Below are positions 1 through 5,443 of a stretch of 6,363 nucleotides of DNA, piece by piece. The stretch lies in NCBI GenBank assembly GCA_002340515.1, contig DDMF01000032.1, forward strand, positions 1-6,363, written 5' to 3'. This DNA comes from Rhodobacteraceae bacterium UBA2553. Its GTDB lineage: Bacteria; Pseudomonadota; Alphaproteobacteria; Rhodobacterales; Rhodobacteraceae. A program made the position numbers and the translations under genes. Each line of letters begins with the position of its first letter. The stretch's first letter is position 1. The notes under the pieces are model-generated. The model was not told the DNA's origin, ran no database searches, and worked only from the letters and a program-made list of their open reading frames with translations.

Positions 1-1199
1 ACCAGCACCGGGCCAAAGATTTCTTCCTGCATCAAGGTTGCCGCAGGCGACATATTGGTGATCAGGGTCGGCGGATAATAACAGCCGTTTTCCGGCATGG
101 CGCAAGGGGCGTGAAACACGTCGCCCTCATGCCGTCCGGCGTCGACCATTTTGGTCACGGTTGCGAGTTGCGAAGGGTCGATGACCGCACCCACGTCGAT
201 GCTTTTGTCCATCGGATCGCCGATGCGCAGATTGCTCATCCGGGTTTTCAGCTTGGCATAGAATCTGTCCGCGATGCCTTCTTGCACCAACAGGCGCGAG
301 CCTGCGCAACAGACCTGACCTTGGTTGAACCAGATCGCGTCGACCAGACCTTCGATCGCTGAATCAATGTCGGCATCGTCAAAGACGATATAGGGGGATT
401 TTCCACCCAGTTCCAAAGTCAGGGATTTTCCGGTGCCAGCGGTGGCGCGACGAATGAGGCGCCCCACTTCGGTCGATCCGGTAAAAGCGATTTTGTCGAT
501 GTCTTCGTGGTTTACGATGGCTTCACCCACGCGCCCGTCGCCGGTCACGATGTTCACCACACCTTTTGGCAGGCCCGCTTCTTCGCAAATTTGCGCAAAC
601 GCGAGGGCCGTAAGAGGTGTGAATTCGGCAGGCTTCAGAACCACCGTATTGCCCATAGCAATCGCGGGGGCGATCTTCCAGGCAAGCATCAACAGCGGGA
701 AGTTCCACGGGATGATTTGCCCGCAAACGCCAAGGGCTTCGCGGTCCGGCAGCTCCGCGTCCTGCAGTTGCGCCATACCGGCGTGGTAATAGAAATGGCG
801 CGCAACAAGGGGGATGTCGATATCGCGGCTTTCGCGGATCGGCTTGCCGTTGTCCATGGTTTCCAGAACGGCCAATAAGCGCGAATGTTTTTGCACCAAT
901 CGTGCCAGAGCATATAAGTACTGTGCACGTTTGTGGCCGGGAAGCCCTGCCCATTTCGGTTGTGCTTTGCGCGCGGCGGTCACTGCGCGCTCCACGTCAT
1001 CCGGGCTGGCTTGGGTGACTTGCGCAAGCTCGGTCCCATGGGCGGGGTTGTTCGTGGCGAACGTGTCACCCGCTTTGGTCATTTTCCCGTCGATATACAG
1101 ACCAAAGGGGGCGTTTGCGGCGATCCAGGATTGCGCTTCAGTGGCGCTTTCCGGGGCGAGACCATAATCCATGGTGTTGAAAATCTCTTTGATGGTCAT
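1..1199 (-). CDS. NAD(P)-dependent aldehyde dehydrogenase, ALDH16-like (3' end outside window)
   Basis: Oxidises an aldehyde to its carboxylic acid with NAD(P)+ in the cytoplasm; next to deoC, acetaldehyde is the obvious candidate substrate (inference). The frame is open from ATG at 1199 to the left edge, about 399 codons. Visible ALDH landmarks are IPWNFPL with Asn166, FTGSTEVG, LELGGKSP with general base Glu263, GQVCCAGSR with nucleophile Cys297 and EEIFGPV near residues 392-398. The Glu-Cys spacing of 34 residues is the usual one. The N-terminus (KEIFNTMDYG.APES) and stretches such as DSAIEGLVDAIW recall ALDH16, a family with two ALDH-like domains of about 780-800 residues in bacteria, so the gene may run well beyond the usual 480-500. 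An ordinary single-domain ALDH is the alternative. It starts 3 nt after the deoC stop, with only a weak GGA ahead of the ATG, which suggests translational coupling. ALDH membership is near certain; the ALDH16 assignment is from memory of the family. Confidence 0.93.
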   Translation of the reverse strand, partial: MTIKEIFNTMDYGLAPESATEAQSWIAANAPFGLYIDGKMTKAGDTFATNNPAHGTELAQVTQASPDDVERAVTAARKAQPKWAGLPGHKRAQYLYALARLVQKHSRLLAVLETMDNGKPIRESRDIDIPLVARHFYYHAGMAQLQDAELPDREALGVCGQIIPWNFPLLMLAWKIAPAIAMGNTVVLKPAEFTPLTALAFAQICEEAGLPKGVVNIVTGDGRVGEAIVNHEDIDKIAFTGSTEVGRLIRRATAGTGKSLTLELGGKSPYIVFDDADIDSAIEGLVDAIWFNQGQVCCAGSRLLVQEGIADRFYAKLKTRMSNLRIGDPMDKSIDVGAVIDPSQLATVTKMVDAGRHEGDVFHAPCAMPENGCYYPPTLITNMSPAATLMQEEIFGPVL

Positions 1200-1202
1200 G
1201 GC

Positions 1203-2225
1203 TTATCCAATCGGGTGGCGGTGGCCAGCGGAGTAGTGGCCGGTCAGATGGTGTTCAAGCTGGCGTTCGATGTCGCCCAACAGGGACGAGGCGCCAAAGC
1301 GGAAGAGATGCGGCGAGAGCCAGTCGTCGCCCAGCTCTTCTTTGATCAAAGCCAGATAGGTGATCGAGTCTTTTGCCTTGGAAATCCCGCCCGCAGGTTT
1401 GTAGCCCACGCGGTATCCGGTGCGGTCGAAATAGTCGCGGATCGCACGGATCATCACCAAAGACACGGGTAGGGTGGCGTTTACACTTTCCTTGCCGGTG
1501 GAGGTTTTGATAAAATCAGCGCCTGCCATCATGCACACAAGGGATGCGCGCGCGACATTGCGCAGGCTGCCCAATTCGCCAGTGGCAAGGATCGCTTTGA
1601 CATGGGCATCGCCGCAGGCATCGCGAAAGGTGCGCATTTCGTCATAAAGTGCCTGCCAGTCTCCGGTCAGAACGTGGCGACGGGAAATCACGATGTCGAT
1701 CTCTGTCGCGCCCGCTTTCACACTTTCGCGAATCTCTTCCACGCGCAGATGAAAAGGTGACAGGCCCGCCGGAAACCCGGTGGAGACAACCGCGATGGGC
1801 AGGTTCACGCCCAGCTGGTCCATGGTGGCGCGCGCGGGTTCGATCATGTCGTGATACACGCAGACGGCCCCGGTGGTCAGCCCGGTCATATCAAGCTGAT
1901 CCAACAGATCCGGACGCACCGGTTGTGCGGCCTTGGCGACCAACCGGCGCACACGTCCTGCGGTGTCATCGCCCGACAAGGTTGTCAAGTCTATCATACT
2001 GATTGCCTTAAGTAACCAGGCGGCCTGATGTGCTTTTTTGACCGAGCGGCGCCCGGGCAAGCTGGCACAACGACGTTCAATGGCAGAGGTATTGGCCTGG
2101 ACGCTACGCACCCAATCCATATCCAACTCCATTCCCGGGTTGCGAGCTTCGGCGATTTGGGGCAGCTGATGAGCCGGCGCCTGACCCTGGGGCGTATGTT
2201 GCCCTTGTTTGTTGTCACTAAGCAC
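1203..2225 (-). CDS. deoC: Deoxyribose-phosphate aldolase (DERA), class I Schiff-base aldolase
   Basis: Cleaves 2-deoxy-D-ribose 5-phosphate to D-glyceraldehyde 3-phosphate and acetaldehyde in the cytoplasm, the last step of deoxynucleoside sugar breakdown. The 340-residue product has all class I DERA landmarks: EID with Asp177 (E. coli Asp102), ADFIKTSTGK with Schiff-base Lys240 (E. coli Lys167), VGYKPAGGI with Lys276 (E. coli Lys201) and the phosphate-loop segment FRFGASSLLGDIE. It is longer than E. coli DeoC (259 residues), with an N-terminal extension of about 70 residues containing NPGMELDMDWV and SVKKAHQAAWLLKA. This matches the long form shared with animal DERA, including the C-terminal EELGDDWLSPHLF region. 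The start chosen is GTG at 2225 because AGGGA lies 6 nt upstream; the ATG at residue 32 would cut into conserved sequence. It is first in an operon with the aldehyde dehydrogenase and divergent from oppA. Confidence 0.96.
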   Translation of the reverse strand: MLSDNKQGQHTPQGQAPAHQLPQIAEARNPGMELDMDWVRSVQANTSAIERRCASLPGRRSVKKAHQAAWLLKAISMIDLTTLSGDDTAGRVRRLVAKAAQPVRPDLLDQLDMTGLTTGAVCVYHDMIEPARATMDQLGVNLPIAVVSTGFPAGLSPFHLRVEEIRESVKAGATEIDIVISRRHVLTGDWQALYDEMRTFRDACGDAHVKAILATGELGSLRNVARASLVCMMAGADFIKTSTGKESVNATLPVSLVMIRAIRDYFDRTGYRVGYKPAGGISKAKDSITYLALIKEELGDDWLSPHLFRFGASSLLGDIERQLEHHLTGHYSAGHRHPIG

Positions 2226-2231
2226 GGTTGA

Positions 2232-2236
2232 TCCCT
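2232..2236 (-). promoter_or_regulatory. Ribosome binding site that decides the deoC start
   Basis: On the minus strand AGGGA (2236-2232, within AAAGGGAT) lies 6 nt before the GTG at 2225. No comparable purine run precedes the further-upstream TTG at 2333 in the same frame, so this site supports the GTG start. Confidence 0.7.
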
Positions 2237-2275
2237 TTGCGTGATCTGTCTGTGTGTTAATCGGGGTTTCCGGGC

Positions 2276-2342
2276 CAAGATTTACCGGAATTCCCAAGGT
2301 TGCAAGGGTGACACGGGGCGGGGGGAATGGCAAGATTTACCG
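2276..2342. repeat. Direct repeat of 12 bp, CAAGATTTACCG, copies 55 bp apart
   Basis: CAAGATTTACCG occurs at 2276-2287 and again at 2331-2342 with no mismatch. The start-to-start distance of 55 bp is close to five helical turns, so both copies would face roughly the same side of DNA. The first copy borders the palindrome GGAATTCC (2287-2294); the second runs into the larger inverted repeat at 2336-2351. The arrangement suggests paired sites for one regulator of deoC, oppA or both (inference). Confidence 0.55.
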
Positions 2343-2351
2343 TTTGGTAAA
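2336..2351. promoter_or_regulatory. Inverted repeat TTTACC-N4-GGTAAA, candidate operator
   Basis: TTTACC (2336-2341) and GGTAAA (2346-2351) are exact reverse complements around GTTT. The symmetry and length suit a dimeric helix-turn-helix repressor, with an ACCG..TGGT core somewhat like TetR-family sites, but no regulator gene is visible in the window. It lies about 110 bp upstream of deoC and 257 bp upstream of oppA, so the deoC operon is the likelier target. The regulator's identity is unknown. Confidence 0.45.
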
Positions 2352-2472
2352 ATATTGAATGTAACAAAAACGACGTATTGACGATAATCACCGACGCAAT
2401 GCCGCGAATTGACGAGCGGTTCGTGCGAAATAACCATGCAACTCGGCGGAGCGCCTGTCGCGCGGTAATTGG

Positions 2473-2502
2473 TTGTTTCCGATAACATTGTGCGCATAGG
2501 AT
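2473..2502 (+). promoter_or_regulatory. Candidate sigma-70-type promoter for oppA
   Basis: TTGTTT (2473-2478) and TAGGAT (2497-2502) are separated by 18 bp, an imperfect match to TTGACA/TATAAT. Transcription would begin near 2509, leaving a leader of about 100 nt before oppA. An alternative is TTGACG (2409-2414), 16 bp and TAACCA (2431-2436), which has a better -35 but a poorer -10. Neither can be preferred from sequence alone. Confidence 0.3.
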
Positions 2503-2519
2503 GCTCCATCCGCGTGCAT

Positions 2520-2563
2520 TGCCGGGGCTGAGTCTCGGCATGGTTAGGAAGGGGCTGCACCCC
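2520..2563 (+). other. Two short stem-loops in the presumed oppA leader
   Basis: TGCCG (2520-2524) pairs with CGGCA (2536-2540) around an 11-nt loop. GGGG (2551-2554) pairs with CCCC (2560-2563) around CTGCA. No T-run follows the second stem, so it is not a standard terminator. Both lie upstream of the oppA ribosome binding site and could affect mRNA stability or translation; they may also be incidental in GC-rich sequence. Confidence 0.3.
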
Positions 2564-2595
2564 GTTTCAACCAAGCGCGCGCATTAAAATGATAT

Positions 2596-2600
2596 GGGAG
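2596..2600 (+). promoter_or_regulatory. oppA ribosome binding site
   Basis: GGGAG lies 7 nt before the ATG at 2608, a strong Shine-Dalgarno match that fits an abundant periplasmic binding protein and fixes the start ahead of the signal peptide. Confidence 0.8.
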
Positions 2601-2607
2601 AACATAC

Positions 2608-4233
2608 ATGACATTCACGATCAAAGCTGCCCTGCTCGGCTCGGCCTTTGCACTGGCAAGTCCTGCGCTTGCGGCGGGCACACACCCAGAGACTGGCGAA
2701 AAACTGGCCGACGACCAGACCTTTACCTACCGCGTATTGGACGAGCACACCTCGGTTGACCCACAAATCGTAGAAGACGTATCTGGTTCAGAGATTGTGC
2801 GCGACCTTTTCGAAGGTCTCTACAACCAAGACAAAGACGGCAACTTGGTGCCGGGCGTGGCCACGGGCTACACCACCAATGACGACAAAACCGTTTACAC
2901 TTTCACTCTGCGTGACAATGCAAAATGGTCGGATGGCAAACCTGTGACCGCTGGCGATTTTGTATACGCCTGGCAGCGTCTGGCCGATCCGGCAACTGCG
3001 TCCGAGTACCAGTGGTACATGGAAGTGATGAACATCAAAAACGCCAGCGCGGTGATGGCAGGCGATGCGCCTGTGACCGATCTGGGCGTGAAAGCCATTG
3101 ATGACCACACGCTTGAGGTCACTCTGGAAGGTTCGCTGCCATATTTTGCGAAAACCACCACCCACACCTCGACCTTCCCCACCCCGAAATGGGCGATTGA
3201 TGCGCATGGTGCGGATTGGATCAAACCAGAAAACATCGTTGTGAACGGTGCTTATAAGCTGACCGAGCATGTGGCCAACGAACGCCTGGTGCGTGAGCGC
3301 AACGAGATGTATTGGGACAACGCGGGCACCATCATCGACAAAGTTGTGTCGCTGGTGATCAACGATGAAAACGTGGCTTTGACCCGATATCAGGCTGGCG
3401 AACTTGACCGGACAGAAATTCCTGCTGGTCAGTATCCTGCGTTGAAAGCATCCAACCCAGATGAAGCGACTATTTTCCCACGTCTTTGCTCGTATTACTA
3501 CACCATCAACGTGTCGGATAATGCGCCTGAATTCTTGAAAGATGTCCGCGTGCGTCAGGCGCTGTCTTATGCAATCAACCGTGACATCATCACGGAAAAA
3601 GTACTGCAAAGTGGTGAATTCCCTGCCTATACTTTCACCCCGGCTGCGACTGCTGGCTTCGAAGTGCCATCGGTTGACTACGCGACCTGGACCCAGGAAG
3701 AGCGCAATGCCAAAGCGGTTGAGCTGATGGCAGAAGCTGGTTACGACAAGTCGAACCCACTGGAACTGAGCCTGATCTACAACACGTCCGAGGCGCACAA
3801 AAAAGTTGCTATCGCTGTGTCACAGATGTGGAAACAGAACCTTGGCGTGAAAGTTTCATTGGAAAACCAAGAGTGGAAAACCTTCCTGAACACCCGTGGC
3901 GAGCAAAACTATGAAATTGCGCGCGCTGGCTGGTGTGGTGACTACAACGAAGCGTCCACCTTCCTTGATCTGGTTCAGTCCGGTTCAGGTTACAACGACG
4001 CCAAATACAACAACGCAATGGTTGATGAGCTGCTGGCTGGTGCAAAAACCATGGATGATCCTCAGGCCAACTACACCAAGGTTGAGGAAATCATCGCGGC
4101 AGATATGCCGTTGATCCCGATCTACCACTACTCGGGCAAATTCATGTTCCAACCTTCGATTGTTGGCAGCTGGCCAATCAAAAACGTGGAACAGAACTGG
4201 TACTCAAAAGACCTCTATAAGGTTGCTGAGTAA
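2608..4233 (+). CDS. oppA: Periplasmic oligopeptide-binding protein of an ABC importer
   Basis: Binds oligopeptides in the periplasm and hands them to the OppBC membrane channel. The 541-residue product (E. coli OppA has 543) begins with a Sec signal peptide: Lys6, a hydrophobic run to residue 21 and a likely AxA cleavage after Ala22. There is no lipobox cysteine, so it should be soluble. The mature part is a family 5 solute-binding protein with LRDNAKWSDGKPVTAGDFVYAWQRLADP, NGAYKL, RVRQALSYAINRDII and LENQEWKTFLNTR, very close to enterobacterial OppA. WCGDYNE carries Asp445, equivalent to the Asp419 that holds the peptide's N-terminal amine in Salmonella OppA. The only two cysteines, Cys294 (LCSYYY) and Cys443 (GWCGDY), match the known OppA disulfide. 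The nearest relative MppA (murein tripeptide) is the main alternative. A hairpin follows the stop, typical where the binding protein is made in excess over the permease. Confidence 0.95.
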   Translation: MTFTIKAALLGSAFALASPALAAGTHPETGEKLADDQTFTYRVLDEHTSVDPQIVEDVSGSEIVRDLFEGLYNQDKDGNLVPGVATGYTTNDDKTVYTFTLRDNAKWSDGKPVTAGDFVYAWQRLADPATASEYQWYMEVMNIKNASAVMAGDAPVTDLGVKAIDDHTLEVTLEGSLPYFAKTTTHTSTFPTPKWAIDAHGADWIKPENIVVNGAYKLTEHVANERLVRERNEMYWDNAGTIIDKVVSLVINDENVALTRYQAGELDRTEIPAGQYPALKASNPDEATIFPRLCSYYYTINVSDNAPEFLKDVRVRQALSYAINRDIITEKVLQSGEFPAYTFTPAATAGFEVPSVDYATWTQEERNAKAVELMAEAGYDKSNPLELSLIYNTSEAHKKVAIAVSQMWKQNLGVKVSLENQEWKTFLNTRGEQNYEIARAGWCGDYNEASTFLDLVQSGSGYNDAKYNNAMVDELLAGAKTMDDPQANYTKVEEIIAADMPLIPIYHYSGKFMFQPSIVGSWPIKNVEQNWYSKDLYKVAE

Positions 4234-4247
4234 TCTCTGACCGAAAG

Positions 4248-4280
4248 GGGGCATCGCAGGTTGCGGTGCCCCACTTCTTT
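4248..4280 (+). terminator. Terminator-like or attenuating hairpin after oppA
   Basis: GGGGCATCGCA (4248-4258) pairs with TGCGGTGCCCC (4262-4272): 11 pairs including one G-T wobble, with a 3-nt loop. The tail ACTTCTTT (4273-4280) is only a weak T-tract. It starts 15 nt past the oppA stop. Partial termination, or protection of the oppA mRNA 3' end, would yield more OppA than OppBC, as is common for binding-protein operons (inference). Confidence 0.6.
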
Positions 4281-4335
4281 GCGGCAGACGCTTGTTCACT
4301 GGGCTTGAACACCCTTCAAGAATCTGACAAATGCG

Positions 4336-4357
4336 CTGGATCCAGTGAGGCAACTGG
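4336..4357 (+). other. Overlapping, mutually exclusive short hairpins
   Basis: CTGGATCCAG (4336-4345) is a perfect palindrome. Its CCAG half, extended to CCAGT (4342-4346), can instead pair with ACTGG (4353-4357) around GAGGCA. The two pairings exclude each other. The stems are only about 4-5 bp, so the structure may be incidental. Confidence 0.25.
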
Positions 4358-4367
4358 AGATACGCTC

Positions 4368-4382
4368 GCACCACGTGGGTGC
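4368..4382 (+). other. Short stem-loop in the oppA-oppB spacer
   Basis: GCACC (4368-4372) pairs with GGTGC (4378-4382) around the loop ACGTG. Only five pairs; its role is unknown. Confidence 0.25.
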
Positions 4383-4410
4383 AAAATACCGCAAATTTCT
4401 GGTGGGCCAG

Positions 4411-4427
4411 ACGGGCAAATCGCCCGT
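4411..4427 (+). other. Stem-loop with weak T-rich tail in the spacer
   Basis: ACGGGC (4411-4416) pairs exactly with GCCCGT (4422-4427) around AAATC, followed by TCTCGTT. It could be a weak second terminator or an RNA processing or stability element before oppB. The tail is too mixed to call it a terminator. Confidence 0.35.
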
Positions 4428-4461
4428 TCTCGTTCACATTTGGGAACAGTTTTGGCGGCGC

Positions 4462-4475
4462 TTGACTTTGGTCAA
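4462..4475. promoter_or_regulatory. Crp/Fnr-type site TTGAC-N4-GTCAA upstream of oppB
   Basis: TTGAC (4462-4466) and GTCAA (4471-4475) are exact inverted halves around TTTG, giving the TTGAY-N4-RTCAA shape bound by Fnr/FixK-family regulators. An overlapping inverted repeat, ACTTTG-GT-CAAAGT, spans 4465-4478. The centre lies about 41 bp upstream of the oppB ATG, within the transcribed spacer if oppB is read from the oppA promoter. It could serve an internal oppBC promoter or be a chance match. No convincing -10 box was found at the right distance. Confidence 0.35.
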
Positions 4476-4500
4476 AGTAAAACGCGCGGCCCTGTTACAT

Positions 4501-4505
4501 GGGGA
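4501..4505 (+). promoter_or_regulatory. oppB ribosome binding site
   Basis: GGGGA ends 4 nt before the ATG at 4510, within GGGGACAGG. Together with alignment to the OppB N-terminus it decides the start against a GTG at 4345 that is open in the same frame. Confidence 0.6.
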
Positions 4506-4509
4506 CAGG

Positions 4510-5433
4510 ATGTTTAACTTCATCTTAAGACGGGTCGCTGTTGCGATCCCAACACTGATCATTCTGCTGATCGCCAGTTTCTGGCTGATGCAGTCCGCAC
4601 CGGGTGGCCCGTTCACCTCTGAACGCCCATTGCCGGCGCAGGTGCTTGCAAATATCGAGGCCAAATATGGCCTGGATCAACCCACATATGTGCAGCTTTG
4701 GAACTATGTCGTCGGCATCGTGACCGAATTCGACTTTGGCCCAAGCTATAAATACAAAGACCGCACGGTGAATGACATCATCGCACAGGGCTTTCCGGTC
4801 ACATTGACCTATGGGATCATCTCGTTTGTTCTGGCGATTGTCGTCGGCGGAGTTTTGGGCATGGCCGCGGCCATTCGCCAAAACAGCTGGCTTGATTATT
4901 TCGCCGTGGGCATCACCATTGGCGCACAGGTTCTGCCGAACTTTGTGATGGCGCCGATCCTGATCTTGATCTTCACGCTATGGCTGGGCTGGTTGCCGGG
5001 CGGTGGCTGGAATGGCGGCGAATGGCAGCATTTGATTATGCCAGTGATTGCGCTTTCCACATCATACATGGCCTCGATTGCGCGCCTGACGCGCTCGTCC
5101 ATGCTAGAGGTGCTGCGGTCAAACTTTATCCGCACCGCGCGCGCCAAGGGCCTTCCGGACCGCACAATCATTTACCGCCACGCGCTAAAACCAGCGCTGT
5201 TGCCGGTGATTTCCTATCTTGGGCCAGCCTTTGTGGGCATGGTGACCGGGTCGTTCATCATTGACGCGATCTTTGGCACCGGCGGCATTGGCTATTTCTA
5301 CGTCAACTCGGCCTTTAACCGTGACTATGCGGTGATGATGGGGCTGACGATCCTGCTCGGGTCTATGACAATTATGTTCAATATGGTGGTTGATATCCTC
5401 TACGCGTGGATCGACCCCAAGATCCGGCTGTGA
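4510..5433 (+). CDS. oppB: Oligopeptide ABC transporter permease OppB
   Basis: One of two membrane subunits forming the channel through which OppA-delivered peptides enter the cytoplasm. The 307-residue product (E. coli OppB has 306) starts MFNFILRRVAVAIPTL, the family's usual opening, with a first membrane helix at about 10-28. Further helices are near 99-121, 132-158, 174-192, 233-255 and 275-299. NIEAKYGLDQP (48-58), GPSYKYKD (77-84), LPGGGWNGG (162-170) and the terminal DPKIR are OppB hallmarks. The cytoplasmic coupling loop FIRTARAKGLP.....RHALKPALLP, with Gly214, is the EAA-type site that docks the ATPase subunit. The frame is open back to a GTG at 4345, but those extra 55 codons lack family similarity and the ATG has its own ribosome binding site. 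It is followed by oppC after 10 nt; expression may be set by the upstream hairpin and Fnr-like site. Confidence 0.96.
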   Translation: MFNFILRRVAVAIPTLIILLIASFWLMQSAPGGPFTSERPLPAQVLANIEAKYGLDQPTYVQLWNYVVGIVTEFDFGPSYKYKDRTVNDIIAQGFPVTLTYGIISFVLAIVVGGVLGMAAAIRQNSWLDYFAVGITIGAQVLPNFVMAPILILIFTLWLGWLPGGGWNGGEWQHLIMPVIALSTSYMASIARLTRSSMLEVLRSNFIRTARAKGLPDRTIIYRHALKPALLPVISYLGPAFVGMVTGSFIIDAIFGTGGIGYFYVNSAFNRDYAVMMGLTILLGSMTIMFNMVVDILYAWIDPKIRL

Positions 5434-5436
5434 GGG
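5432..5436 (+). promoter_or_regulatory. oppC ribosome binding site overlapping the oppB stop
   Basis: GAGGG shares bases with the TGA stop of oppB (5431-5433) and lies 7 nt before the ATG at 5444. Ribosomes ending oppB would be placed at the oppC start, consistent with equal synthesis of the two permease subunits. Confidence 0.7.
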
Positions 5437-5443
5437 TAGATCG

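Larger units (their letters stand above)
2226..2607. promoter_or_regulatory. Divergent control region between deoC and oppA
   Basis: This 382-bp stretch separates the deoC and oppA start codons, which point away from each other, so it must hold the promoters of both units. The deoC-proximal part (about 2276-2360) carries a repeated 12-mer and an inverted repeat in a locally AT-rich setting. The middle (2377-2415) carries ATTGACGA twice, 31 bp apart. The oppA-proximal part holds a candidate promoter and two short hairpins. I found no convincing coding frame in it. Confidence 0.8.
4234..4509 (+). other. Structured oppA-oppB spacer, no gene
   Basis: These 276 nt separate oppA from oppB, unusually long compared with the 10 nt between oppB and oppC. 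They hold a terminator-like hairpin right after oppA, three further short stem-loops (4336-4357, 4368-4382, 4411-4427), a Crp/Fnr-type inverted repeat at 4462-4475 and the oppB ribosome binding site. Short open frames cross it, but none has a good ribosome binding site or recognisable product. Confidence 0.7.

Noticed and set aside
111..1472. Several plus-strand open frames across the dehydrogenase and deoC genes
   Set aside because: They overlap each other and the two strongly supported minus-strand genes, and none shows a recognisable domain or a ribosome binding site.
2226..2333. Longer deoC starting at a TTG at 2333
   Set aside because: The added 36 residues are Pro/Thr-rich with no family similarity, the TTG has no Shine-Dalgarno, and the stretch crosses the repeat array; GTG at 2225 has AGGGA 6 nt ahead.
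2551..2563. GGGG-CTGCA-CCCC hairpin as a terminator
   Set aside because: The stem is only 4 bp and is followed by GTTTCAACC rather than a T-run; it is upstream of oppA with no gene ending there.
2788..3798. Long open frame antisense to oppA, 336 codons on the minus strand
   Set aside because: It lies wholly inside a well-supported oppA, its product is rich in Arg, His and Val without recognisable domains, and it has no ribosome binding site; it is a by-product of oppA codon use.
4462..4467. TTGACT as the -35 box of an internal oppB promoter
   Set aside because: No acceptable -10 sequence lies 16-18 bp downstream (the region reads as a GC-rich CGCGCGGCC stretch); the inverted repeat is the better reading.
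4345..4509. N-terminal extension of oppB from a GTG at 4345
   Set aside because: The 55 extra residues are not part of the OppB family and precede the canonical MFNFILRR start, which has its own ribosome binding site; the stretch also overlaps stem-loops and the Fnr-like repeat.
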